Positions 50,375 to 59,090 of a DNA stretch of 64,000 nucleotides are shown here, piece by piece (the stretch's first letter is position 1; every line of letters starts with the position of its first letter). Source of the stretch: Streptomyces sp. NBC_00353 (GTDB lineage Bacteria > Actinomycetota > Actinomycetes > Streptomycetales > Streptomycetaceae); NCBI RefSeq assembly GCF_036108815.1, contig NZ_CP107985.1:6383501-6447500 (forward strand), given 5' to 3'. Position numbers and translations under genes: made by a program. Under the pieces are notes generated by a model. That model was not told the origin of the DNA. It ran no database searches and worked only from the letters and a program-made list of their open reading frames with translations.

Positions 50375-51616
50375 GTGCCGCGTAAGCGCAGACTCGCGGG
50401 AGTGGAGAGGCCGAGTCCGCGTGGCGTACTGGCAGGGCTGATCGCGCTCCTGGCGCTCGCCGCCATCTCTCTTGTCGCCGGTCCGGCGGTGGCCGTCACC
50501 GGGGCGGCCGGCCCGTGCGCCCTGCCCCGGACCGAGGTGCACCACTCGCTGGGAGTGGGTGACTGGAACGACGCCTACCCGCGCCCGGACCACACGCTCG
50601 ACGCGGTCATGATCTTCCTCTCCTTCACGGACGCCCGCCCCGTCACCACCCCCGCCGAGCTCGCTGCCGACTACTTCCCCGCCACCACCCAGTTCTTCCA
50701 GCGCGCCTCGTACGGGAAGTTCACCCTGCGCCCGCACCCGCAGCGGCATTGGATCCGGATGCCCAGGAGCTCCACCGCGTACGGGATAAAGCGCGACTGG
50801 GACGACGGCCGGCGCAGCGAGTATCTGCGTGACGCGATTGCCGTAGCCGACGACCAGGTCGACTTCTCGAAGTACGACATCGTCTATCTGGTCGCCGACC
50901 CGGACGCCCCCGGCGTCGACTCCGATGCCACCAAGGTCGTCAACTTCGACCGGCCGCTGCACGCCGACGGCACGGACATCAGACGTGTCGTCACCGTTTT
51001 CGAACAGCACCCGCCGGACCGGAACGTGCTGGCCCACGAGACCGGGCACGTCTTCGACCTGCCGGACCTCTATCACCGGCCGACGGACGGCAAGGGTGAC
51101 TGGGACACGTATGTCGGCGACTGGGACGTGATGGGCAGCCAGTTCGGCCTCGCGCCGGATCTGTTCGGCTGGCAGAAGTGGAAGCTGGGCTGGCTGGACC
51201 GCGGGCAGGTGGCGTGCATCCAGCGCAAGCAGGACATCACCCTGGAGTCGATGGCCGCCGTCCCGGCACGCGGTGCGTCCCTCGGGACGCGGCTCGCGGT
51301 GATCAGGACCGGGGTGGGCGGCGTGGTGGCGATGGAGGCCCGCAGCGCCACCGGCAACGACCGGACGACCTGCAGCGAAGGGGTGCTGATCTACCGGGTC
51401 CGCAACGGGACGTCGTCCGGCGGCGGGCCCATCCAGGTCATCGACACCCACCCCCACACCGACGCCTGCTGGGACCTGTCGGTCTACCCGCCGCTCGCGG
51501 ACGCCCCGCTGCGGGTCGGTGAGACGTACACCATTCCCGGTGAGCACACCAGGGTCGAGGTCGCGGACCGGACGCCGTCGGGGGCCTGGACGGTCAGGAT
51601 CACCACCGGCACGTGA
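50375..51616 (+). CDS. Secreted M6-family metalloprotease
   Basis: A 413-residue protease (immune inhibitor A-like). It has a basic start, a signal helix (GVLAGLIALLALAAISLVAG), and the zinc motif AHETGHVFDLPDLY (HExxHxxxLPD). A GDWDVMGS met-turn-like segment follows. It is expected to act outside the cell. GTG 50375 has GGAGG just upstream; the open frame from 50258 lacks such a site. Confidence 0.87.
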   Translation: MPRKRRLAGVERPSPRGVLAGLIALLALAAISLVAGPAVAVTGAAGPCALPRTEVHHSLGVGDWNDAYPRPDHTLDAVMIFLSFTDARPVTTPAELAADYFPATTQFFQRASYGKFTLRPHPQRHWIRMPRSSTAYGIKRDWDDGRRSEYLRDAIAVADDQVDFSKYDIVYLVADPDAPGVDSDATKVVNFDRPLHADGTDIRRVVTVFEQHPPDRNVLAHETGHVFDLPDLYHRPTDGKGDWDTYVGDWDVMGSQFGLAPDLFGWQKWKLGWLDRGQVACIQRKQDITLESMAAVPARGASLGTRLAVIRTGVGGVVAMEARSATGNDRTTCSEGVLIYRVRNGTSSGGGPIQVIDTHPHTDACWDLSVYPPLADAPLRVGETYTIPGEHTRVEVADRTPSGAWTVRITTGT

Positions 51617-51668
51617 GCAGGATCACCGCCGGCGCGTGAGCAACCGGTCCCGCGGTGAAACGAAAACG

Positions 51669-51700
51669 AAGAAGCCCCCCGCTTGTGCGAGGGGCTTCTT
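51669..51700 (-). terminator. Terminator of tRNA-Lys copy 3
   Basis: A 14-position stem (AAGAAGCCCC ... GGGGCTTCTT, one mismatch, TTGT loop), followed on the minus strand by CGTTTTC. It may also end the M6 protease message from the other side. Confidence 0.88.
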
Positions 51701-51707
51701 CCGTCTG

Positions 51708-51781
51708 TGCGCCGCCAGGGACTCGAACCCCGGACCCGCTGATTAAGAGTCAGCTGCTCTAACCAACTGAGCTAGCGGCGC
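51708..51781 (-). tRNA. tRNA-Lys (anticodon CUU), copy 3
   Basis: Identical to copies 1 and 2. Its 5' end overlaps the last ten bases of the upstream coding frame, which takes its stop codon from the tRNA (CGC TAG). Confidence 0.97.
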
Positions 51782-52536
51782 CTGCTGACGTCGTAGACCT
51801 TAGCACCCTGATCGGCGGGAGGAAAAATCGAAATCCGGGCCGTCGACGCGGGCGCCGAGCGGGTCACGCGTACACAGGCCCAGAGCAGTACGTCGGGGCC
51901 CGGCAGCCATGGGCTACGGGTGTCGGGAGCGACCACCCATCGGGGCCCGGGCGAGGTGGAACCGCAGGCCAGAGGCGGGACGGTCACCGCGTCGCCGGTG
52001 CCGTGACAGAGCAGCGGCGGGAACCTGTTCTCCTGGTCGTCCGGCCCTCCGGGCGCCTGCGGGTCGTGCTCCGTCACCGGCTCGGGGCGGCTGCCCCACT
52101 CCTCCCAGTCGAGCAGCGACGGCAGCCGCTGGGCGGTCCCGGGCGCGGCGAACAGCAGCATCCGCCCGCGGTGTGAGGCGACCGGCCCCGAGCCGGGCCC
52201 GTCGGCCCACAGGTGCTCCAGCATGCGCCGCCCGAAGAGCGCGGGCACATTGACCACATCGAACGCGGAGCCGCACGGCAGCACACCGGGCGAGCCGGGG
52301 TGGGCCTGCCACTGGGCGAGCGTGGAGCGCGGATAGGCCGTGGCGCCGGCGAGCCAGGCGGCGCCCGCAGCGGTGACCTGCGCGGTCTGATGCCCGGCTT
52401 GATTCCCGGGCTGGGGTCCGGCCTGGGTTCCGGTCCGGTCCCCGGTCTGGTCCCGCAGGGCGGCGAAGATGTCGACGCTGTGCTGGGACCCGGTGCCGGG
52501 GTACAGGGTCGATTGGTCTGGCAGCCATGCAGTCAT
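51772..52536 (-). CDS. Prim-Pol-like conserved protein
   Basis: A 254-residue protein resembling the bifunctional primase/polymerase N-terminal fold of a Streptomyces family: GAAWLAGATAYPRSTLAQW, then LPCGSAFDVVNVPALFGRRML, then RGRMLLFAAPGTAQRLPSLLDWEEWG and LPPLLCHGTGD-like FPPLLCHGTGD. The catalytic aspartates of true primases are not clearly present. ATG 52536 is chosen over an open extension to 52668. The frame ends inside tRNA-Lys copy 3. The domain assignment is from memory of similar proteins. Confidence 0.65.
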   Translation of the reverse strand: MTAWLPDQSTLYPGTGSQHSVDIFAALRDQTGDRTGTQAGPQPGNQAGHQTAQVTAAGAAWLAGATAYPRSTLAQWQAHPGSPGVLPCGSAFDVVNVPALFGRRMLEHLWADGPGSGPVASHRGRMLLFAAPGTAQRLPSLLDWEEWGSRPEPVTEHDPQAPGGPDDQENRFPPLLCHGTGDAVTVPPLACGSTSPGPRWVVAPDTRSPWLPGPDVLLWACVRVTRSAPASTARISIFPPADQGAKVYDVSRRR

Positions 52537-52686
52537 GTGCACTGGTCTACCGGGAGTGACGGTCCGGATTCCAAGAGTTGCCGGAAATCGGGACAGGGTG
52601 GTGGGGGGAGGAGTATCTTGCCCGCGGGCATATGCCAGCGGGCTGTACCCGGAGTCAGCTCCGGGCAAGGGCCGGACGCTCCGGCG

Positions 52687-53028
52687 TCACGGTCTGGCGC
52701 CGCCCAGCAGGCTCCGGCCGAATTCGACCATCTTCTTCGCGTAGTCCTCGGTCCACTCCGCGCGCTCCGCGATGTCCGCAGTGGTCAGCCGGTCGAACCG
52801 GCGCGGGTCGGCCAGCTGGGCAGCGGCGATCGCCTGGAACTCGACCGCGCGATCGGTCGCGGCGCGGAATGCCAGGGTCAGCTCGGTGGCGCGGTCCAGC
52901 ATCTCCTTCGGGTCGTCCATCGACTCCAGGTCGAAGAAGTGCTCGGGATCGGCGACCGCCGCCGACGGCTCGAAGAGCAGGGGCGCGGGGCGCAGCCGCT
53001 GCCGCTCGTTCCGCTCGGGTTGTGCCAT
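52687..53028 (-). CDS. Conserved hypothetical protein, 113 residues
   Basis: Small, mainly helical and acidic, without signal or membrane segment. The core reads DPEHFFDLESMDDPKEMLDRA and the end EWTEDYAKKMVEFGRSLLGG. An excellent ribosome binding site (AAGGAGG) precedes ATG 53028. It lies downstream of the nuclease-helicase operon on the same strand, across a 231-base gap that holds short repeats. I do not recognise the family. Confidence 0.75.
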   Translation of the reverse strand: MAQPERNERQRLRPAPLLFEPSAAVADPEHFFDLESMDDPKEMLDRATELTLAFRAATDRAVEFQAIAAAQLADPRRFDRLTTADIAERAEWTEDYAKKMVEFGRSLLGGARP

Positions 53029-53219
53029 GTGGTGTTCCTCCTTCGGTGGGCCCGACGGCCACCCTCTATTGTCCAACCCGCCGCAAGTGCGCTTCGGGGC
53101 GGTGCACGGGGCCAGTGCGCGGGAGCGCGCACCAACACACCTCCGGGCGCGACACGCGCCCCCGGTGGCCCATCGCATATGGCCCGACGACGTTACGGAC
53201 GCTCGCACCGACGGTGCTG

Positions 53220-53275
53220 CGGCGCCCACCGCACCGGCGACGCTACGGCGCCCACCGCGTCACGGCGCCCACCGC
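53220..53275 (-). repeat. Three copies of a 13-bp repeat at the helicase gene end
   Basis: CGGCGCCCACCGC occurs at 53220-53232, 53246-53258 and 53263-53275. On the minus strand the last copy encodes the C-terminal RWAP of the helicase, and the other two follow the stop as if the gene end had been copied. Confidence 0.8.
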
Positions 53276-54594
53276 ACCCGGTGTTCCGCGAGATGTGCCA
53301 GGACCGCGTGGTTCGCCTCCCAGCCGTCGGGGAATTTCACCGTGACACCCAGCTGGACCGGTTCCGTCGACGGATGTTCGTCCAGCAGGTCGGAGACGCC
53401 CTCGCGGCAGACCACGATGCAGGCATGGCGGTGCCGCGAGGCCAGGACGCACAGCCGGCCCGTCTCCAGGTGGAACGCCGTGGCGTCCGGGCGGCCGGAC
53501 AGCGGGTGCAGGACCACCGTCACATCGAATTCGCGGCCCTGGAGCCGGTTCGCCGTGTCCACCGCCACACCCGTCACACCGAGCTCCGCGAGCGCCGCCC
53601 GCACCGCCGCGGCCTGGTCCCGGTGGGCGGTGCCGACCGCGACCCGGTCCGCCGTCACCGCGGCGGGCTCGGGGGAGCGCTCGCTCGTCGCCGCGCCGCC
53701 CCGGTCCAGCAGACGGCGCACCACCAGGGCCACCGCCCGTACCGCCTCCGGATCCGTGCGCGGGGTGTGCCGGGCCGGAAGTTCGAGCAGACCCCAGCCG
53801 GACTCCGCGGCCTCGTCCAGCACCCGGTCCGGGGCGGAGCCGTCCGACGCGACACCGAACGACAGCCGCCGGTCGCCGTGGTCCGTGCCGCTGCGGAACG
53901 GGGTGTACGGGTAGAACGCGTCCGAGACCAGCGGCGCCGCCGACGCGGGCAGCCGCCATGACACCGGCAGCCGGTGCTGCGGCAACTCCGGGTTGTGCGC
54001 CAGCAGTGTGGAGACCGCACTCGCCGACGGGTCGTACGACAACCCCGCCCACTGGTCCGCGCCGACGATCGAGAACGGGTCCAGCTGGCCGGGATCGCCG
54101 ACGAAAAGCGCCCGTTCGAAGAGCCCGGCGACGGCCAGCAGCGCGTCCGAGCGCATCTGGTACGCCTCGTCGACGATCGCGTGCCCCCACGGCTCGACGT
54201 TCTTCACATGCGCCCACTTGGCGGCCGTCGAGATGACGACGTCAAGTCCGGCGAGGTCCGCCGCCTTTGCCGATTTCCGTACGTTGGCCAGGCCGTCCAG
54301 CACCTTGTCGTACGGGTCCGAGTCATTGCTGTGCAGCCTTCCGACCGGCAGCCCCGGGTCCTTCTCGGCCAGCCGCACCACCAAGTCGTCGACCTGGGCG
54401 TTGGTCTGTGCGACCACCATCAACGGGCGCCCGGCAGCGGCCAGTTCGAGCGCGGCGCGCACCACCAGCGTCGACTTGCCCGCGCCCGGCGGGGAGTCCA
54501 CCACGATGCCGCGTGCCGTGCCGTGCAGCGTGTCGTCCAGGATCGCGGTGGTTGCCCGTCCCGCCGCCGCGCCCGGGTCGAATACGGCTGTCAC
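53260..54594 (-). CDS. SF1 helicase / AAA ATPase (DNA2/NAM7-like)
   Basis: A 444-residue superfamily 1 helicase. Motif I (Walker A) SPPGAGKSTLVV is near residue 34, Ia VVAQTNAQVDDL, motif II IVDEAYQM, III LFVGDPGQLDPF, IV SWRLPASAAPLV, V DTANRLQGREFDVTVVL, and VI VLASRHRHACIV. The DEAY and QGREFD motifs place it in the Upf1/Dna2-like SF1B branch (usually 5'-3'). It lacks the N-terminal nuclease and beta-barrel of Dna2, and these seem to be supplied by the two genes before it. GTG 54594 overlaps the preceding stop by four bases. Confidence 0.85.
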   Translation of the reverse strand: MTAVFDPGAAAGRATTAILDDTLHGTARGIVVDSPPGAGKSTLVVRAALELAAAGRPLMVVAQTNAQVDDLVVRLAEKDPGLPVGRLHSNDSDPYDKVLDGLANVRKSAKAADLAGLDVVISTAAKWAHVKNVEPWGHAIVDEAYQMRSDALLAVAGLFERALFVGDPGQLDPFSIVGADQWAGLSYDPSASAVSTLLAHNPELPQHRLPVSWRLPASAAPLVSDAFYPYTPFRSGTDHGDRRLSFGVASDGSAPDRVLDEAAESGWGLLELPARHTPRTDPEAVRAVALVVRRLLDRGGAATSERSPEPAAVTADRVAVGTAHRDQAAAVRAALAELGVTGVAVDTANRLQGREFDVTVVLHPLSGRPDATAFHLETGRLCVLASRHRHACIVVCREGVSDLLDEHPSTEPVQLGVTVKFPDGWEANHAVLAHLAEHRVRWAP

Positions 54595-56198
54595 AGAGGG
54601 TCCTCCGCGGTCACGGGGTCGGGGTTCTCGGCGGCGGCGCCCGGCGGACCGCCGTGCGTCCAGGGGGTGTCCTCCGGGTCCGGCAGCTTCGGGCCGCCGC
54701 GCTGGTCGTGCTCGAACAGCGTCCACGCGATCCGGTCGCCCGGCTCCGGCAGCGAACCCGGGGCCGGCTCCTTGCTCCGGCCCATCCGGTCGGTGATCCG
54801 CAGCACGAGCAGGACCTCCTCCGGTCCGGCGGCGTCCTCGGAGGCATACGCCACGAACTCCGCGGTCTGCGGCCTGCCGTCCAGCGAGCGGTACACCTTC
54901 GTCCGCTCACCGAGATGCGGGCGCTCGTCCGTCCGGACCGTGACCAGCGGGCGCGGCGAGGGCCGCTTCGACTCGCTGTACGCCATCACCACCTCCGTCA
55001 CCTCCCCGACAAACGCCTCGCCGGCCAGCCGCCGCCCGGCCAGCACCAGCGGATCGTCCAGCGCCTCCTGGGCCTCCAGCTGCGCCTGCGCCGTCTCCCG
55101 GGACGCCAGCTTCTGGGCTGCCGTCACCGCGTCGTCGCGGCGCGGCTGCGGCGGCTCCCCGGACCGCACCCGGTCCCGGTGGCCGGTGAACGACCAGCGG
55201 TCCCGGGTCCAGCGGTCCTCGGACCTGGCCCCGGGCGGCAGCTGCGCCATCAGGTCCAGCCCCCGCCACACGGCATCCCAGGTCGGCCGCAGCACCCCGG
55301 CGAGCAGCGATCCGATCTCCCGTTCGGCCGCTGTCAGTTCGGCCAGCCGGGCGTCGGCCGCGAGCCCGTCCTCGGCCGCCGCGAGTGCCGTGCGCGCCCG
55401 GTCGTACTTCTCGATCGCCGGTGCGAGCAGCCGGTTGTCGAATGCCGGGTCCGTGGCCGGACCGGCCGGCGGGCACACCAGCTGGCCGCCGCCGTCCCGC
55501 TCCAGCTCGGCCCGGAGCGCGGCCTCGGCCCCGGACTCGCCCGCCGGAGGGTCGATCCAGGCCAGCAGAGCCCCGAGATGCTGGTCCTCCAGCGTGGACT
55601 GCCCGGTCGCCCAGTGCCGGTTCAGCAGATCGGTCGCGGCGAGGAGCAGCGAGGAGCCCGGCACCCGGGCCCGCTCCCCGTAGTGCGTCAGCCAGCGGCC
55701 GAGCAGCGGGACACGGGCCGGGGCAGGGTACGGGGTGTCCGGATCGTCCTCGGCGGTACGCCGGAACCGCATGGAACGGCCCAGCAGCCGCACGAAGTCG
55801 ATACCCGCCCGGCTCGGCACGATCAACTGCGGTGCGTCCGTGCACAGTTCGACCTTGACCTTGACCTTCTTGCCGGTCTCGGGATCGGTCTCGTTGCGCT
55901 CGGCCTGCTCGACCACGTCCGCGTACGACTCGATGTGCGGCAGGACCGCCTCGGCCAGGTCGGCGAGGAACGCGAACCGCAGGTCACGGTCGCGCGGCTG
56001 GGCGACAGTCAACAGCCGCGGCGCGTCCCGGTCGGTTCCGACGAGCGCGCCGAGCGGGGCGCCCGCCTCACCGGCGGTGGTCAGCGGTACGAGGACGAGC
56101 GGCCGGCCGCTGAGATGGCGGTGCAGAACGGTGGCCATCGGCTGTGCCCGCCCGCTCTCCACGGCCTCGAGCCGGGCCAGGGTGCTGATCAGTGACAT
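54591..56198 (-). CDS. Unknown 535-residue protein between nuclease and helicase genes
   Basis: I do not recognise a named family. The N-terminal third (MATVLHRHLSGRPLVLVPL ... PRLLTVAQPRDRDLRFAFLADL) looks like a mixed alpha/beta fold. The middle is helical and charged. The C-terminal 150 residues (VGEVTEVVMAYSESKRPSP ... VLLVLRITDRMGR) look like a beta-barrel of the kind SF1B helicases carry as domain 1B. Overlaps with both neighbours (10 and 4 bases) show that the three proteins are made together. It may be the scaffold of a nuclease-helicase complex. Confidence 0.8.
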   Translation of the reverse strand: MSLISTLARLEAVESGRAQPMATVLHRHLSGRPLVLVPLTTAGEAGAPLGALVGTDRDAPRLLTVAQPRDRDLRFAFLADLAEAVLPHIESYADVVEQAERNETDPETGKKVKVKVELCTDAPQLIVPSRAGIDFVRLLGRSMRFRRTAEDDPDTPYPAPARVPLLGRWLTHYGERARVPGSSLLLAATDLLNRHWATGQSTLEDQHLGALLAWIDPPAGESGAEAALRAELERDGGGQLVCPPAGPATDPAFDNRLLAPAIEKYDRARTALAAAEDGLAADARLAELTAAEREIGSLLAGVLRPTWDAVWRGLDLMAQLPPGARSEDRWTRDRWSFTGHRDRVRSGEPPQPRRDDAVTAAQKLASRETAQAQLEAQEALDDPLVLAGRRLAGEAFVGEVTEVVMAYSESKRPSPRPLVTVRTDERPHLGERTKVYRSLDGRPQTAEFVAYASEDAAGPEEVLLVLRITDRMGRSKEPAPGSLPEPGDRIAWTLFEHDQRGGPKLPDPEDTPWTHGGPPGAAAENPDPVTAEDPL

Positions 56199-57388
56199 GG
56201 CGTTCCGCCCTCCGGAGCTGCCTGACCGGTCGCTCTTTCCAGCGCCTCCGCGCGCAGGGCCGCCGCGCGGCGCAGGGCCGCGACCGTCGGATCCGCCGGG
56301 TCGCCCTCCTTGCCCGCAGCCGCGGCCAGTACGTCGGTGACCGTCGTCAGACCCCCGAGCTCGCCCCGGACGCTCCGGCCCAGCGCCTGCACCGCACCGG
56401 CCGAGCGTGCCTTGGCCCGGCAGTGGAAGGCCAGTTCGCAGGCGGCCAGGCACTCCGGTGCGTATGCCGCCGTGACCGATTCGACCGCGGCCGTCAGCTC
56501 CTGCGGCGAACACTCCGGGTCGAAGGTGGTGCCCTCGGGCAGGGCGGCCGCGATCTCCTCGATCCGGGTCAGCCGGGTCAGCTGACGGCGGGTGACCGCG
56601 CGCTGCTTGCGTACGTCCACCACCGACGCCGTCGGCAGGTTGGAGAAGTCCTTCGGGCAGACCAGCAGCACCCGGTGGCCGACCTCCGCGCCCGGAGTGA
56701 CCGCTGCGATCCGCTCCAGCGCCAGGACGTACACCGCGGACTGCCGGGCCGCCGCGCCGACCTTCGCCGCATCCGCGGAACTGTCGATCATGGGGAACGA
56801 CTTGATCTCCACAACCGTCCACCGGCCGTCGGGGTGCACGACCACCGCGTCCGGCTCCAGATAGGCGGGCGAGCCCGCCACCTCCAGGGCCAGCATCGGA
56901 TGGTCGAGCAGCGCCCAGCCGCCCGCGCCCGTCGCCTCCCGCAGCGCCAGCGCCGTACGGGCCGCGCGTCCCTCGGGACCGGCTGCCGTCAGATCCGGTA
57001 CCAGGACCTTGCGCGGCGCCTCGCTGCCGCCGCCGAGCCGCTCGTACAGCAGCCGCATCAGCTCCGTACCGCCGTCGGCCTTGACCTTCGCCTCGAAGGC
57101 GTTGCCCCGCATGAACGCGAACTGCGACTGGCCGAACGCGGCAGGGGAGCCGAGTGCCGTCGCCAGCGCGGCCTTGTCCACCCCGGCGCCGTCCAGCAGG
57201 GCGCGCCGCTTGCAGCCGGGGTTCGCGGCGAGGGCGGCCAGCGCGCGGGCATCGAGCGGATGCGGGGCGACGGCCGGACCGCGCAGCTCAGCGAGCCGCT
57301 GCCGGAGCGCCGTCGTCTGCTGCGTCGCCCGATGCTGCGTCATCGGTGGAGTCTGCGGAGGAGGTCCGCTGGCCGGGGATTCGCTCAC
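56189..57388 (-). CDS. Cas4/RecB-like PD-(D/E)XK nuclease with candidate Fe-S cysteines
   Basis: About 399 residues. The nuclease core is GNAFEAKV (about residue 96), then LEPDAVVVHPDG and VVEIKSFP with Asp180, Glu194 and Lys196, then RQSAVYVLAL supplying the Q-x3-Y motif of RecB-type nucleases. Cys59 (NPGCKRR) and Cys313, Cys317 and Cys323 (PECLAACELAFHC) are placed like the 4Fe-4S ligands of Cas4, AddB and Dna2. Start: GTG 57388 is preferred; ATG 57343 is possible. It overlaps the end of the PAP2 gene by about 100 bases and starts the nuclease-unknown-helicase set. Confidence 0.83.
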   Translation of the reverse strand: MSESPASGPPPQTPPMTQHRATQQTTALRQRLAELRGPAVAPHPLDARALAALAANPGCKRRALLDGAGVDKAALATALGSPAAFGQSQFAFMRGNAFEAKVKADGGTELMRLLYERLGGGSEAPRKVLVPDLTAAGPEGRAARTALALREATGAGGWALLDHPMLALEVAGSPAYLEPDAVVVHPDGRWTVVEIKSFPMIDSSADAAKVGAAARQSAVYVLALERIAAVTPGAEVGHRVLLVCPKDFSNLPTASVVDVRKQRAVTRRQLTRLTRIEEIAAALPEGTTFDPECSPQELTAAVESVTAAYAPECLAACELAFHCRAKARSAGAVQALGRSVRGELGGLTTVTDVLAAAAGKEGDPADPTVAALRRAAALRAEALERATGQAAPEGGTPCH

Positions 57389-58217
57389 CCGCGGAAGTCT
57401 TGCATCCGGCACTGACAATCGGGGACTTCGTGGCCGATGCGGCTGGTGCGAACCGGGCCTGTACCGCGACCTTGACCCGGTCGACGAGCCGCATGACCGG
57501 CCAGGTCAGCAGCGCTCCGACGGCCATCACGGCAGCGCCCGCGACCGCGTCGAGGAAGTAGTGGTTGGCCGTGCCCATCACGACGATCGTGGTGACCAGC
57601 GGGTACATGACGCCCGCGGCGCGTACCAGCGGGTGCCGCGCGTGACGCCAGAGCAGGATCCCGCACCACAGCGCCCAGCCGACGTGCAGACTCGGCATCG
57701 CGGCGTACTGGTTGGTCATCCAGCCCATCCCGCGCGGCGCGCTCGCCTCGGTGCCCCACCAGCCGTACGAGCTGTACTGGGCCATGGTGTCGACGAAGCC
57801 GTGCGTGGCGTGCAGCAGCCGCGGCGGGCAGGTCGGCAGCAGCGCGAAGCCGACCAGGCCGAGCAGTGTGGAGGTCATCAACCAGGTGCGGGCGGTGCGG
57901 TACACGGCGGCTCGGCGCCGGTAGATCCAGATCAGGACGGCCGGGGTGACCAGGTAGTGCAGTGAGGCGTAGGCGAAGTCGGCGGGTATGCCGATGGACG
58001 GGTGGGCGGTCATCAGCCGGTTGAGCGGGTGCTCCGCGTTGAGGAAGAGCGTCTTCTCCAGATGCAGTATCCGCAGCCCGTGGTCCACAGCGGTCGACAC
58101 ATCGCTGCGGACCAGCAGCCGGCCCGCCGAGTAGACCGCGTACACGACCGCGATCAGCGGCAGCTCGGCCCACCAGCGAGGCCGGTGGCTCGGCGCGGAC
58201 GCGGTGGCAAGCGGCAT
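57288..58217 (-). CDS. PAP2-superfamily membrane phosphatase (inositol phosphorylceramide synthase-like)
   Basis: A 309-residue protein with about six membrane segments. The phosphatase motifs are PTCPPRLLHAT-like near residue 135, AAMPSLHVGWALW, and ANHYFLDAVAGA, with the conserved His residues of the PAP2 fold. It may hydrolyse or transfer lipid phosphates. The C-terminal 50 residues are hydrophilic and are also covered by the nuclease gene in another frame. ATG 58217 has GGAG nine bases upstream; upstream ATGs at 58235/58232 are alternatives. Confidence 0.85.
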   Translation of the reverse strand: MPLATASAPSHRPRWWAELPLIAVVYAVYSAGRLLVRSDVSTAVDHGLRILHLEKTLFLNAEHPLNRLMTAHPSIGIPADFAYASLHYLVTPAVLIWIYRRRAAVYRTARTWLMTSTLLGLVGFALLPTCPPRLLHATHGFVDTMAQYSSYGWWGTEASAPRGMGWMTNQYAAMPSLHVGWALWCGILLWRHARHPLVRAAGVMYPLVTTIVVMGTANHYFLDAVAGAAVMAVGALLTWPVMRLVDRVKVAVQARFAPAASATKSPIVSAGCKTSAGERIPGQRTSSADSTDDAASGDAADDGAPAAAR

Positions 58218-58465
58218 TCGGAAGCTCTCCATCATGTGTTCATGCGACCGAGGGCGGCCGTTCAACCGTACGGTGCAGATCGGCCGCGATTCCCCCGGGG
58301 GTACCCCTGCGGATGCCCCGGTTCGTGCGGAGATTTCTCCGCGGGGAAGGGGACGCGTGTTCGGCCCCGGAGGTTGCCTGTCGGGCACGTGAGCGATGAT
58401 GGAAAAAGGCGGATCACCCGTCCCTGTTGTCGTTTTCTCCGAACCAAGATTCAGGGAGAGCCGTC

Positions 58466-59062
58466 ATGGCACCGCGTATCCTGCTCGCCCGGCACGGCCA
58501 GACGGAATGGTCCGTCAAGGGCAATCACACCGGCAGGACGGACATTCCTCTGCTCGACGCGGGCCGCGCGGGCGCCAAGCTGCTGGGCGAGCGGCTGCAC
58601 CGCGGACCGTGGGCGGACCTGCCGGGCCTGGAGGTCCGCACCAGCCCGCTCGTCCGCGCCAGGGAGACCTGCGACCTGGCGGGCTTCGCGGACCGGGCGC
58701 AGCCGTGGGACGCGCTCATGGAGTGGGACTATGGGGCGTACGAGGGCATGACGCCGGCCGAGATCCAGGCGATCCGGCCGGGCTGGTTCATCTGGCGCGA
58801 CGGGGTACCGGACGGCGAGACCCTCTACGAGCTGTCCGCCCGTGCGGACGAGATCGTCGACTGGGCGCGCTCGGCCGAACGCGACGTGCTGGTCTTCGCC
58901 CACGGTCACATCCTGCGGGCGCTGGGGGCGCGCTGGCTGGGCGAGGACGTGTCGTTCGCGTCCCGCATCCGCCTGGACCCGACGTCGCTGTCGGTGCTCG
59001 GATGGGCATACGGGGCACCGGCCCTCGAACGCTGGAACGACACGGGCCACCTGGACCGGTGA
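58466..59062 (+). CDS. Histidine phosphatase family protein (phosphoglycerate mutase-like)
   Basis: A 198-residue acid phosphatase. The catalytic motif LLARHGQTEWS is at the N-terminus, the Glu-bearing MEWDYGAYEGMTPAEI in the middle, and the second His in FAHGHILRAL. Members dephosphorylate small metabolites. GGGAGAG precedes ATG 58466. Confidence 0.9.
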   Translation: MAPRILLARHGQTEWSVKGNHTGRTDIPLLDAGRAGAKLLGERLHRGPWADLPGLEVRTSPLVRARETCDLAGFADRAQPWDALMEWDYGAYEGMTPAEIQAIRPGWFIWRDGVPDGETLYELSARADEIVDWARSAERDVLVFAHGHILRALGARWLGEDVSFASRIRLDPTSLSVLGWAYGAPALERWNDTGHLDR

Positions 59063-59090
59063 GGTCCTGCGCCCACCCGGCGGCGTAGGT

